From Akanthomyces muscarius (taxonomy: Eukaryota > Ascomycota > Sordariomycetes > Hypocreales > Cordycipitaceae), in contig NC_079244.1 of the NCBI RefSeq assembly GCF_028009165.1, forward strand, positions 310,001 through 374,000: a stretch of 64,000 nucleotides of DNA, in the 5' to 3' direction. The translations under genes and the position numbers were made by a program. Positions 32,138-43,972 of this stretch are shown here, piece after piece. How positions within the stretch are numbered: position 1 is the stretch's first letter; each line of letters opens with the position of its first letter. The notes beneath the pieces are model-generated. The model searched no databases, had not been told where the DNA came from, and saw nothing but the letters and a program-made list of their open reading frames with translations.

Positions 32138-34024
32138 TCATACCCAACAAATCATATCAGTGTCAATCCATTCCTTCATCTGAGCCCAGTCTTCCAGCAA
32201 GCTGTCAAACTGGAAGCCTGGGCTCCTTGGTGCGGCGTTTCCAGCACTTGCCTGTGTCCTGATCGAGGAATTAGCCAAAGTATTTCCCCAGCGCATCGGA
32301 CAAACAAACTGTAAATGGGCAAGTATTCTATGCGCCCGAGCACAAATGTTACTTCGCCCGGAAAGTGCCTGCATTCGGCGCGTCAGGCCCTCAATCTCCT
32401 CGCGGCAAGTGTCTAGCTCGAGGTCCCGATCATGTGTCGACAACGGGTCTTGGAGGCAAGAATTCAGTGCCACAGCCGCATGCAGCGCCTTCAGACTCGT
32501 CACCCCGCTCAGCAGCCAGAGATAATTCCGGAGCAGCGGCTTCTCGTATATCTGCCGGTGCATCGATAGCAGCTCCCCGCTGGAGCTAATACATCTTGCC
32601 CGCGAGGCTGGACGAAAGGAAGAAGTCTTGGAGTGATGGAAGGGCCGATGTATGAGGAGATATAGATGGTGCGCGTATGTTTGCAAGACGCACCAGTACG
32701 CGTAGCTTGTAGAGTCCAACACGCTCGGAGAGCCGTCCACCATGAACGTCGCATCCCAGTGAGCCTGCTCGGCGGCGATGGCGGCGTCAAACTTGTGCAG
32801 CATGTTTGGGTCTAGTTGTGAAGGCCCTGATATGTGCTGGCAGATGTGCGTCGAGAGCCGAAACAGCCGAACCTTGCACATCATGACCGACATTTGCGTA
32901 TACCCGCCGCCCACGCACGGCTGCGCGACACCCTGCTCGGTAATGTCTCCATCGTTGACATCTGCTGGCAGCGACGCTTTGATGGTCAGCAGATAGGAGA
33001 AATCCACGTCGCGGAATAATATGCCCTGGTACGTGTGCAGCGTCAGCAGGCCAGCCCAGCATCGTCGCCGCCTTTCCGTCTCGACGGGGCCAAGGTTCTT
33101 GTCCATGTTGCATCGCAGCGCAATGCCGATATTCAGCGCCATGCCGAGCAACGCCCACCCCTGATGCACCGTTTCATTGTGTGAAAAGCTGTAAATGACC
33201 ATGAGCAGCGCCTCAAACGTGCTAAATTTGTGCCGCACAAAAAAGTCATCCCGTAAGAGACACGCCATGGCCGTCTGGAGAAGACGACGCGAGGCAGACA
33301 CGGTCACAGAAGGCCCCGCGGACTCTTCCGACGAAAAGGACGACAGCCGAGGATCGCTCTCGTCCATGGTGCTTAGCGCGAGCGAGCACAGTGAGAAGAG
33401 TAGTGCTAGCCAGGACAGATCCGTGTCGTGGGGGCTTTGCAGGAACGCCCGGTACTGTTTTTGGAACGTCGGTCCGTGGAGGATCGGAAAGAGTGGGAAT
33501 ATGTAGTTGAAGAAGTGCGAGATGAGGTAGTCGCAGCAGGATCGTGGAGGCAGGTTGTCAATGATTTCCTCGAGAGACATGCGCGGCGCAATAGACAGTG
33601 GCGAAAACGTATCATGAGCCTCATATTCCGGGGTCGGTCTCTCTAGGACAGTTTCCCATTGTGCATGTAAAGATGTCCGGTCCGTTGCTGGTGTCGCTCC
33701 TAGCTGCAATGGCGGCACATTGACCGAGTTCTGCCTCGACCCGACGACATCCGATGCGCCGCCCAGCCCGTTTGCCGCTCGGGGCGCCCGCCGAATCGAT
33801 GCATTCTGAGTAGAGTATGCTGAAGTGGGCGTGCTGGAAGAAGAAGATCCGTAGCCACAGTCGCCTTCTCGGCCGCGACGCGTACATGCGCCGCAGGGCT
33901 GTTGGCGATCGCATTTCAGCTTGGATCGGCGACACTCGTCGCAGCTCACAGGTCGGCGCTTTCGGCGCTGGGAGCTTGCAGCTCGCTGCAAGGGCGCGTT
34001 ACCTGCAGATCCGCGATCGTGCAT
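32138..34024 (-). CDS. Zn2Cys6 transcription factor with fungal-specific TF domain
   Basis: An intronless frame of 628 residues. A basic stretch (SQRRKRRPVS) precedes the binuclear zinc cluster CDECRRSKLKCDRQQPCGAC followed by a sixth cysteine eight residues on (residues 28-56). The middle region carries the fungal-specific transcription factor domain (SLEEIIDNLPPRSCCDYLISHFFNYIFPLFPILH, then the QGWALLGMALNIGIALR segment). It is a nuclear DNA-binding regulator of the GAL4 type. The target genes are unknown. It is divergent from the adjacent MFS transporter gene with about 750 bp between starts, a common arrangement for a local regulator and its target. Confidence 0.95.
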   Translation of the reverse strand: MHDRGSAGNAPLQRAASSQRRKRRPVSCDECRRSKLKCDRQQPCGACTRRGREGDCGYGSSSSSTPTSAYSTQNASIRRAPRAANGLGGASDVVGSRQNSVNVPPLQLGATPATDRTSLHAQWETVLERPTPEYEAHDTFSPLSIAPRMSLEEIIDNLPPRSCCDYLISHFFNYIFPLFPILHGPTFQKQYRAFLQSPHDTDLSWLALLFSLCSLALSTMDESDPRLSSFSSEESAGPSVTVSASRRLLQTAMACLLRDDFFVRHKFSTFEALLMVIYSFSHNETVHQGWALLGMALNIGIALRCNMDKNLGPVETERRRRCWAGLLTLHTYQGILFRDVDFSYLLTIKASLPADVNDGDITEQGVAQPCVGGGYTQMSVMMCKVRLFRLSTHICQHISGPSQLDPNMLHKFDAAIAAEQAHWDATFMVDGSPSVLDSTSYAYWCVLQTYAHHLYLLIHRPFHHSKTSSFRPASRARCISSSGELLSMHRQIYEKPLLRNYLWLLSGVTSLKALHAAVALNSCLQDPLSTHDRDLELDTCREEIEGLTRRMQALSGRSNICARAHRILAHLQFVCPMRWGNTLANSSIRTQASAGNAAPRSPGFQFDSLLEDWAQMKEWIDTDMICWV

Positions 34025-34777
34025 TTGTCTTTCTTATCAATAAGCTTGTTGTCGTTTCCGAGACCAAGTCCGGGATGTGTAATTGTCTCGTCGGAGAAAG
34101 GTGAGAGCCTAGGCTGCCATCGGAGTTTGTGGTGAGCGCTGATCGGAGAAAAGTCAAAAGCGGATCTAACGACGATTCACGGTGGGACTGGCGACTTCGG
34201 AGACCGCGATATCGAGGCTTTTTTTTATTGTAATTCATTTTAAAGGCTCTGGTTTCGAAAAAGTGAGTCATGGAAGGACTGCATAGCTTTATTGGAGTTT
34301 CGCGATACGACTCTTAAGTTCACCATAGTTTCGAGTATAGCATCCTGATCGGGTCACGCCGAACTCAGCCAGTCAACTTAGAACATGGTCAGAAAGGAAG
34401 GACGATGATAAGCAGTGACTTGTTCCTTCCATTAGGACAATTTCGATAAGCATATTTGCTCATAATTAAACATCAAATATACCGAGCGAGAGCCGGGCAT
34501 TTACCTCGTCGCTCGGAGCGCGGCGGCCGTGATCGGGATTACTTTGATCGGAGATGCCCAGTAAAGTTAGGTCCGTTGATTTCCGATCTGAATATGACCC
34601 AGCCCAACAGCACATTGATACAACTACTTTTATTTTTGCATCATAAAAATGGGACACTTGCGTATCAATCACTCTAGTGTAATATATATAATACCATCCG
34701 TAGGCCTGTTTCTCTCTTCTTATTGCTGGTTACATTTCAACTTTGCCGTCAACTTCTCGCATTCCCTCGAGGACGCA
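34025..34777. other. Divergent intergenic region between regulator and transporter
   Basis: The shared upstream region of the Zn2Cys6 gene and the MFS gene. It should contain both promoters. CGG-rich triplets occur near 34500-34550 (CGGAGCGCGGCGGCCGTGAT), which could be Zn2Cys6 sites, but no definite inverted CGG pair is claimed. Confidence 0.4.
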
Positions 34778-36483
34778 ATGGAGGCCTATTTCCAGTATCA
34801 ACGAGTTCGGCAATCTGTCCACCGGCATCTACCGCAGGAAAAGGACGGTGCCAGCTTATCCGACATAGCAGCGCTGCCCCCGGATGCAGAGCCAGAGTCC
34901 AATCGCGGCGTCCTCGGCCAGTCCACTGCTACAGAACCGACCGCTGCCGACAATGTCATTGTCGTGGGCTGGGACGGACCCGACGATCCATTGAACCCAG
35001 TCAACCAAAGCACAGGGAGCAAGATCTGCATGACGCTGCTCGTCTCGCTGATTGCCCTCGCCGTCACGGCCGCGTCCGCTATTGATGCGTGTGGTGTGCG
35101 CGAGTACAGCCAGTATTTCCACGTATCCGAAGTCGTTGGCTCGCTGGCCACAGGTAAGCCACCATCTCTCCACTATCGTTCGAAACGCGCAACAGTAAAA
35201 TTGACTTTTGTCGCGCAAATAACAGGTCTTTTTCTAATCGGCTTCGGCTGCGGATCCCTGCTCTCCGGGCCCTTCTCCGAGACCTTCGGTCGCAACGCCA
35301 TCTACTCGACAACCATGCTCTTGTATCTCATCTTCATCATGGCATCTGGCCTCGCGCCCAACCTCGCAAGCCACTTGGTCTTTCGCTTCATCTCCGGCTT
35401 CTTCGCATCCACGCCTCTCAGCTGCGCCGGCGGCACCGTGGCCGACCTGTGGAGTCCGCTCGAAAAGACCTGGGCCTTTCCGCTCTACGCGATACCCGCG
35501 TTTGTCGGGCCCATGGTCGGTCAGCTCATCGGGGCCTACATACCAAGCACACTCGGCTGGCGCTGGCTGGAGTGGATCATGCTCATCCTGGGCGGCGCGG
35601 TCCTGGTCGCCGTGCTCCTGTTCCAGCCCGAGACGTACGGGAACATGATTCTCTACTGGAAAGCGTCGATCCTCCGCAAGGAAACGGGCGATGAGCGGTA
35701 TCGCGCGCCGATCGAACTGAAGCGGGAGAATCTTGGGCAGCGTCTGAAAGTGGCTGTTTGTCGGCCCTTTGCCATGTTTTACTCGGAGCCGATCCTCATT
35801 CTGATATCTCTCTACTTGACCATCATCTACATTGTGCTGTTTACGTTTTTGGAGGGCTATACCTATGTGTTTGGTGAGACTTACAGCTTATCTGAGGGTC
35901 TAACGAGCATCTGCTGGGCTGGTATGCTCGTAGGCAATTTTCTCGTGGTTGGCCTGGTGCCGGTTGTGTACTCCTGGACTGCAAAGGCCTGTTCGCAAAG
36001 CCCATCGTCCACCATTGTCCCAGAGATTCGGCTATGGTACACAATGCTTGGGGGCGCAGTTGCAGTGCCAATCAGCCTCTTCTGGATGGGCTGGACCAGC
36101 AAGGTAAGTTGTATCAACACCAATTAGATGCGGAAATACTGACCATGATCTTGTTCTAGTCACATATCTCGATTTGGTCTCCACTGATTGCTTCCGTTCT
36201 TTTTGGCTTTGGCATCACCACGATCTTCATCGTTTCATACATGTATCTCATCGATGCTTACGGCACATTCTCGGCTTCGGCGCTCGGGTTTCTAGTACTT
36301 ACGAGATACGTGGTTGCTGGCGGCGTTACCGTTGCTGGCGGCCCAATTTACCAGTCTCTCGGAGTGCCGTACACTTTGACGATTCTGGGGTCCATAAGCG
36401 CGGTCATGGCTGTCGTGCCGTACTTGCTATATGTTTACGGGCCGAATATCAGGGAGAAAAGCAAGTATGCAGTGCACATTTGA
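34778..36483 (+). CDS. MFS multidrug/polyamine-type transporter (DHA1-like)
   Basis: Three exons, 34778-35153, 35226-36103 and 36160-36483, give 525 residues with exact phase. The cytosolic N terminus (about 80 residues) ends in VGWDGPDDPLNP, a hallmark of fungal DHA1 (Tpo1-like) carriers. About twelve membrane segments follow. The loop between TM2 and TM3 reads SGPFSETFGRN and TM5 carries a GPMVGQLIGAY motif C-like segment. It is a plasma-membrane proton-driven exporter of small molecules. The frame is open upstream to an ATG at 34649, but 34778 gives the usual N terminus. The neighbouring divergent regulator is a candidate controller. Confidence 0.92.
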
Positions 36484-36821
36484 GAATAACAACTTCAAGC
36501 TGGGGAAAAAAGGCCGCGGAATGGAAGTTGCGATATAGAGAAAAGCATCATAATCATAATTAGATATTTAGAACAAATCCACTCTTTCCATACACTTTTC
36601 TCCTGTCGTACGGCATAAGAAAATGTACTGCTCCCCGGTCGTCAAGGGTTCTTGACAAGAAATGATGCTTGCCTGTACATGAAGGGTATACGAACGCAGA
36701 GGCATTTCAGCATTTAGTCCCAGTTCAATGAAAGCGACAAGAATTCCTTTGATAGCCATAATGCGCGAATTGTTCTGAAAGAGACATTTCTCAGCATGAT
36801 ACAGGAACTGGCCTCGGACCT

Positions 36822-37110
36822 ATCTACCTGATGATTAATGCTCTCGACGGGTGCAGAACGGATGTAGACAGGCTGCTGGACTTTGCAAGTCGGAAATATG
36901 GCGCTGAGTCTTGGGTGAATGATGGTCACCTGTCGGCCATGGCCTGAGATTGAGAGCCTGCTTCGCAAGGTCAACTACAAGACGCCCTTCTCATTTGAAA
37001 TGAATGCAGAGTTTATTTCTGAAGCGGTAGCACTATTTACAAAATACAAAGTGGACAAGCTAGCACAAGAGAATGGTTATGATCTAGATGTCTGCGACAC
37101 TGTCCTTGAT
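36822..37110 (+). pseudogene. NACHT-domain NLR relic with frameshift
   Basis: 36822-36918 reads IYLMINALDGCRTDVDRLLDF, the Walker B segment of fungal NACHT proteins (family IDALDEC), with the first Asp changed to Asn and Glu to Gly. The next part of the domain (VTCRPWPEIESLL, then FEMNAEFISEAVALF, YKVDKLAQENGYD) is in another frame from 36919 onwards. Neither the P loop nor the following WVALV segment is present. It is therefore a truncated, frameshifted piece of an NLR gene, the second NLR locus within 10 kb. Confidence 0.75.
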
Positions 37111-37906
37111 CACCCCCGAACCGCTCAGAGCATATCTTTCTGTGGAAGGGAGGTCAAAAAGTACCGCGCCGCGGGCGTGGATACGACTTGGCTCGACGAC
37201 CGGGTCACATACAACGGCAAGCGGTCTTGTCAGACTCCCGCACAATATCCGGCGCACGAGGCATCCATTATTCGCGATAGGTTTGGCATCGGACTGCAGA
37301 GTAGAGAGTACCTGATCTGCAGCCTGTCCGAACGGGATGGTCTCGTGCCTTGTGAATAATGCAGGAATCAATGGCGGGACATGCTTTCTCCCCCCGGGAA
37401 ACCGAGGGTGGCAGCATAGACGGGATGCTGGCCATGGGGAAAGAAACCCTGTCATCAGCAAGAACATCTATACTCCTTCTATTGAGCTTAGCAATACGTT
37501 GTTCAAGTAAAACGGGTCAATATGAAAACACAGAACCGGTGATTACAGCAGCAAGGGAAGCCTGCACAGTGCAAAGGCCGGGATAAGCCCCGTTCCTGTG
37601 TCACCTCAAGCATGGTTGTTCAATGCTCGTCGTCACTAGTGTTATTAATATTCTAGATCGTTACAAGCACATGTACATCAAAGACGCCCACACAGAGGAA
37701 AATGCCATGCAAATCATAAAATTAGCTTGCCAAAAAAAGATCAAGTAATATAGAAACATGAAATAACATTTCAGAAATCTAGTATATGCAGTATATGTAT
37801 GCCGCGCCGTAAAGTAATAAAAGTTAAACATGCATGTTTCGCTGGTAAAAAAATGAATATGAGTATATAGACTTGGCAACATGGCTAGTCGTCAACATCA
37901 ACATCA
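37111..37906. other. Intergenic
   Basis: The open frame following the NACHT relic (to 37359) has no recognised motif. 37620-37880 is AT-rich 3' flank of the Nha1 gene. No gene is supported. Confidence 0.5.
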
Positions 37907-40856
37907 TCAACGTCTGCTCGGCTCGGCAAAGCGAATCCCGCGACGCGCGGGCGGCACGCGCTCGCCACCTTCGTCGTCCGAGTCGCTGTCGGCGTCGCTG
38001 TCGCCCATGCCGAGGGCAGCCTCGCGACGGCGTCGCTCCGCCGGTGTCTCGCCGGCATCGCCTTGGGCGGCCGTGCTGCCGCTGCGTTCGCCTTGCTGGC
38101 TGAGGACGGCGAGACGGCGGCGTCTTTCGACGGGCGTCTCGCGCTGGTCGTCTTGCTCGCTCTTCGGGAGCGGTGACGGTGAAGGCCGCGTCTCCTTGAC
38201 TGCGGGACGACCGCGGGTGCTTGATTCTTCCGAGGGCTTCGAGCGGTCACTGCTGTCGGCGCGCGTCTCGACAATCTGCGGCACGCTGGGGCGGGTCGTG
38301 GGCGGCACAAACTTGGGGTTGCGTTTGGCAACTTCCTTGATCGGCCGGGAGGCGGTTGACTGCTCGGCAACGTCTTTGCGCGTACTGGTGTCCAGCTTCT
38401 GCACCTCCTTGATAAAGTCCTCCTTGTTCATGCGTCGACCAACGCCGCCAATGGTGAAGCGAATATTGTGGTCGTCGTCGGTGCTTTCCGTCTTTTTGCC
38501 GGGCGCGGTGCCAGTCATGCGACGGACGGCAGTCCACCTGGGTCGAACGGGTGCGGGCTCGTCTTCCCCAGCCTTGCCCTCTTCAGCGGCGGCCTGAGGG
38601 TTCTTTTCGTTCTGTCGTGCCAGTGCGCCGAGGCCGAGATACTTGAGACTCGAGCCTAACACGGCACTAGATTCTTGGCTGGATTTGGACGATGGGAGCT
38701 GGAATGTCTTGACAACTTCGCCGTCTGCGTCTTCGACAATAATCTACGAAGGTTAGCTTCAAATAGGGGATTGGACATGGCCATGCACATACCTGGTTAC
38801 CAAACTGGTAAGCGTGAGCAGGTTCGTGGCTTCGAGGCTGCTTTGATTTGTCTTTGCGCTTCTCGACCTCTTGGCTGTACATGTCGTTGAAGCGGCGACG
38901 CAAACCACCCAGCGACCAGCCTGCATCTTCTCCAGACTGAGCAGAGGGGCCGGGTTCCGCGGGAGACTCCTTCTCGGGGCTCGGAACGGCATCCAGTTCG
39001 ACCGAGTCAATGACTTCACCCTGCTGGTCTTCGAAAACGAGATGGTGGCCTTCTTCGTAAATGTTGACGCGTTGCGGAGAGTTGGGGCTCTCGTCGGCGT
39101 CATGGTGGTCGCGCTCATCGTGGAGCTGCTCTGACTTCTCGTTGTTGTCGTTGAGAGTCGAGTCGGTGGTGGGCTGACTAGTGTTGGCCTGCTCATCAGT
39201 GGGAGACATGGACTGTCGGTTGGGGAAAATGGCCGATTGGGAGACGGGGCCACCGGGACCAATGCCGTCGTCCCACTTCTTGTGCTTCCGCTTGCGAGAG
39301 ACGAGGGAGGAGGTGCGGCTGCCGGGTCGGCTCTGGTCCTCCTCTTTCTGGCGACGGAGGAAGCCACCGGGCGGCGCGAGAGTACCGGCGGGATACTGGG
39401 GATCCTTGAGATCGAAAGAGGCTTCGGACATGGTCTTGGCCTGGGAGCGAGATTGCGACGAGATTCGGGGCAGTCGGTTCATCCAAGAAGGGCCATCCTC
39501 GGGGGCGGCAGTGTAGGACATGGTGAGAGACAGTGTGTTGATGCGCTTGCCGAGGGTGAATACGGCGACGGAAGAGCCGTGAATCAGGATAGAGGAGATG
39601 ACGAGGAAAGTCACAATGGGCCAGACGAGGTAGATTAACGCATAGTTTTCCGAGTCCGGATCTGGCATCTGCGACAGGGGGACGGGTTCCCCGTGTTCGA
39701 GCTCGGCGCGGGCGAGAATGGCGACAAAGATGGCGCCGACGCCAATCGGGCCGAAATGGCCAGCGAATAGCGCCTCTCGCCAATTTCGCACGTCGGGTAT
39801 TAGAGGTTTTAGAGCGAGCATGATGGGAATGCGGCGGAAGAGCAGGACAAAAATGGCAATAACGACGAGGCGCCAGGCGGTGAGGCCAAAGTAGCCAGAG
39901 TTGTACTGCTCCCAGGGAATGATGGTGCCAAAGTAGACAAAATAGGCCAAATTTATCAGCAAATCAATAACGTTGGACACGTGGGACTCCTCGGTCTTTT
40001 CGCCGAACCAACCGTCGTTGGAGAAGCCGACACCGGCGGCGAAACCGACGAGCAAGTCGTCGACGCCAAGGATGCTACCCGAGCCGGCGCAAAAGAGGGC
40101 AACGACAAAGTAGAAGACGAGAAAACTCTCGCGGTCGATGAGGTCGTACTTTTCGGCAAAACGGATGCCATGGCGAGCAATGTAGCCAATCATGAAACCG
40201 AAGACGGCACCAAAGATGCATTCGTAGAGGATGACGTAGACAATGAAGTGAAAAGTGACCTCGCCTGCGTCGCGGTGGTACTGGATGAGGTAGAGTGCGA
40301 GGTAGATGAAGGGAAAGGCCATGCCGTCGTTGCAGCCGGACTCGGCGGAGAGGAGATCTCGGAGATGCTTCGGGACGCGCTTGGCGAACTTACCCTTGCC
40401 AACAACGGAGGAAGCGAGAACGGGATCGGTGGCGGTGACGCAGGCGGCGACGACGAGAGATTCGAGCCAGGAGAGGACGGGGACCATCCACCAGATGAAG
40501 AGGGAGGTCATGAGCCAGCCGACGGTCATGACGGGGAGGAGGAGGAAGATGACGGACTTCCAGTGGCGCTCCATGTAGTACTTGGGCAGTTCGACGCCGA
40601 CGGCGAAGCACTGGACGACGAGGACGATGCGGGAGAATTCAACGGTGACAATGTCGACGGAGCCCCATTCGTTGGGGTTGATGAGGTTGGCGGCATGGGG
40701 ACCGAAGATGACGCCGCAGAGGGTGGCGACGGTGGCCTCGCCAATGTACATGCGCTCCTTGATGAAGGAGGAGCAGAGCATGAAGAGGGAGGTGAAGCCG
40801 CCGAGGATGATGTAGACCAAGTGCGGCTTGGTGATGTCGAGGTGTTCCCAGGCCAT
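37907..40856 (-). CDS. nha1: Plasma-membrane Na+(K+)/H+ antiporter Nha1
   Basis: Two exons, 38793-40856 and 37907-38743, separated by a 49-bp intron, give 966 residues. The start MAWEHLDITKPH at 40856 matches the family. The frame is open 214 codons upstream but contains no ATG. About twelve membrane segments follow, including ATDPVLASSVVGKGKFA and the AESGCNDGMAFPF motif with the conserved Asp cluster needed for transport. A long hydrophilic C terminus carries the family's conserved blocks. It exports Na+, Li+ and K+ in exchange for protons, maintaining ion and pH homeostasis. The intron lies in the tail, in the block around IIVEDADGEVVKTF. The tail ends with an RRGIRFAEPSRR motif. Confidence 0.95.
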
Positions 40857-43800
40857 GGTGGCGGGATATGGGCGCCGTCGTGGGCAGCCGCGTCGCGGGG
40901 AGGATGAGTCGACGGTAAAGATGCGATCCAATGAGCGATTGAATTTGTCGTGTTTCGAGCAAGGACTAGACGGCCGTCGCGGAAGCAGAGCAGAGAATGC
41001 GCGTCGCGAATCAGGTAGTCGAGCAAAAGGGCTTGGCCAGAGCACCCCAGTCAACAGAACGAGAGCCAACGGGGCAGTTCGCGGGAGACATGCGACGAGA
41101 AAGAGGCCGAGTCGGAGGGGGAGTGAAACCGAGTCGTGGCGAAGAAGCCTCGATTTGTGTATATACCCAAAACTGCGGAAAACAATGAAAGATGTGAAGG
41201 AGGAGAAGAAGAAGAGGAAGAAGATCAAATCGGGGCGACAGCCGGAGGAACAAGGGAAGAGATGGAAAACTAGGTCGAGATTGCAGCCAAGCCAAAAAGC
41301 GCTGACTGGTGGAGACGGGGGAAAAAGATAATTTTTTGGTGGCGGCGAAATCGAGGCTTGAGGGGCGGTGGGCGGCGTGTGTTGGGTGTGTGATGATGGC
41401 GCGAAGAGAGAGGTTTTGGAGGATGACGTGCCGAGGACCGGCGACGCGCCAGGGTCGTTAGGACCGGAGGATCGGAAGGGTGAGAGGAGTTTGCTCAAGG
41501 GAAATGGTTGATTGAGTTATGAATACATCTGGGTATCGTATTGAAAGGAAGTGTTGGAGAGGGAAGAGGAGGAATTAGCCGTGCCAAGAATATCGAGAGA
41601 GAAAATAGAAGGAAAAATAAAAATAAAATAAAATGTTGCCATTCGAGAAGAGAAAGTGGCATGCCAATCAGAATCAACATGGTTGTTCAAAAGAAGTGGT
41701 CCCGCTTCGGTGCCTGGAAGAGACAACTGCAGCAGTTGCAGCAGCTACCTAGCCACTAGCGCAGCTCACAGCCAAACAGTTGCGTCAGCGAGGAGCCACA
41801 GCGGTCCTTGTTCCAGCATCTCCGGCGGGGCCAGCGTCTCCACAGCTCCAACGCAGGCCCTTGTTCCAGCAGACTCATCATCCATTATTGCCGCTGTTAT
41901 TCGCTGAGGCTTCCACTGGGCCCCCCGTAATTACAGTGCTTGCATCGCCGGCAGGCTTGGTCTCGACTGAACTGTGGCCATCGTATCCCCAGCTAGCACA
42001 TCTTGGCTGCTCACGTCTCACTGTCGCATTACCAGTATTGAATAGACTTTCTGCTACGGAGCACCATGACTGTGCTGGTACTCGATCATTGTCATCGTCG
42101 GCCTGTTGCAGATTCCTTACCCGTCGTCGTCTGCGTGGCCTCGTTGTCTCACTCCCAGAGACACAGCCGCAGCCTTGTCCGCTGACGCACAACTACTGCA
42201 CTGCAGCCGCTGTAGCACCCTCCACCACATGGACGTCACATATTGCAATACATTATATTCCCAGGCCAGGACCTGCCGCCTGCTTGCTGCTTGCTGCTTG
42301 CTACACGACTAATGCTTCTCCCGCTTTTCGCCGCTCGGCTAGCGCACTGAGTAGCTAGCTCAATGCAAGAATCCTCAGTTGACCCCCGCGGAAAAGGAAT
42401 AAATTTTCATGGCGTCGCCGACTCGGTACTATCCAGTACGAACCCGCCACCAACTTTGCTCCGCTGCGCCAACTTTATGCTTATTCTGCTCCGGGCAGTG
42501 GATCTACCACAATTTTGCACAGAATCGCGACCTCATCGCGTAGTTTGCTCGATTGGATACATCCTTATATATGAATCTGCATCTACATCTAAATCTAAAT
42601 ATCAGCCCTCATCTAACGGTAGTCTTGGCTTCACCCATTTTATCCCGATTTTTCTCTCGGCATCCAACGTCTCGCCAAGTACCAAGAACTCCATCCCGCG
42701 GTCAAGCTCCTCCCCAGGCTACATAACACCCAGTTTATTCCTAGCCTCCACCCTCACCTGCTTGGCGCACCCATCCCAAGCGGATCGACATGTCCCCATG
42801 CAGCTTCTCTCATCATGTGCGCCGCCCGCCCTCATTTCCTTGCTGTTCGTACTTTCATCGTGCAGAATTCTGCTCATGCCTTCATGCTGCGCAGAGGGTG
42901 CAAAACTTCCAACGCGCGAACCAGCCCTGGAGCTCGGGCGAATCCGCCGTGGCCGAGACACCACTTAAAACAGTTCGTCCCAGCGGTTCGGTCATTCGTC
43001 GCAGATCCCGATCAGTTATTTCCTCTCCCCAGACGTCCACGCTGCAATATCATTTTGGCGCACCACCAGAGCCCAGATCATCTCTTCTCTCCCGCGTGCC
43101 GCCATGATCGGCATGACAGCCTGGCAAACTTCTTCAGCTCGTCTTGGCGCCGACATCGCACCCGGGCCTCATGCAGGCGTATGCAGACCGACAGTGCCAA
43201 TCACCTAGAAAGAAAATGTAGTGAGAGGCCTTCGCTGTGGTGGCACGCTCCGTATGTCGCTCAGCTTCCGGCCGGCGTAGTGGGGCCGGGTCAGTGCTTC
43301 CTTTGACCGGCATCCGACATGAATGTCGTCCCGCAGCAAGAGCTCCGTCCTCTACATGAATTATAGTGAACGGGAATGTTTCACTTTACCCGGTTAAAAC
43401 AAAAATCCACATGCTCTGGGGTCTCGCGGACTCTATCGGTCAAGAGGCAAAAACCACCGCAACAGCACGGCAGCCATCACGCTTAAATGGACGCAAAGCA
43501 CCCTCAACGCCCTCATCTATTGCGCTACCCGGCCAGTTGGCTGTGTGACCGCCATTGCTCGACATGCCAGTCTACCCTAGACCGAACCACCGCGTGTAAC
43601 GGGTTCCTGTACTGTTACGCCAACTGGCAAAAGACTGTGCGTGAATCTCAGTACGAGCATTAATCTCGGTACGAGCATCGACCAGGAATCCAACTGTGAC
43701 TTATGTAGCTGTTTGTTGCATTGCAAAGCCGAGGGTATCTTCTTGTTAAACGACACGTTTGTTTTGGCCGTCGATCACAACAGCGATCGATTTTGGAAAA

Positions 43801-43972
43801 ATCACAAAAATAGTATTAGCTCTCAGCAAGTACGATGCACCGCTCATACGATACTACAACGAACACCGCTAGCTATATCCGTCTCCCCAAACCCAAGTTT
43901 CAGCCGTGTCCAAACGCCGTGTCCAAACGCCGTGCGAGAGCTTCTTTTCCAACCAGGGTGCAGATATAGAAA
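40857..43972. other. Long intergenic region
   Basis: 40857-41500 is the likely 5' leader and promoter of nha1. 41500-43972 contains several frames up to 200 codons, but none with recognisable motifs. Around 42620-42960 the minus strand has a coding-like stretch (EFLVLGETLDAERKIGIKW) next to a possible short intron, which I could not extend into a gene. Confidence 0.45.

Noticed and set aside
39981..40907. 308-codon plus-strand frame opposite nha1
   Set aside because: It is an antisense shadow of the GC-rich Nha1 coding sequence, low complexity in Asp/Glu/Gly.
42620..42964. Minus-strand coding-like stretch (EFLVLGETLDAERKIGIKW)
   Set aside because: Only a short piece could be read, the putative intron is 42 bp, and no start, family or extension was found.
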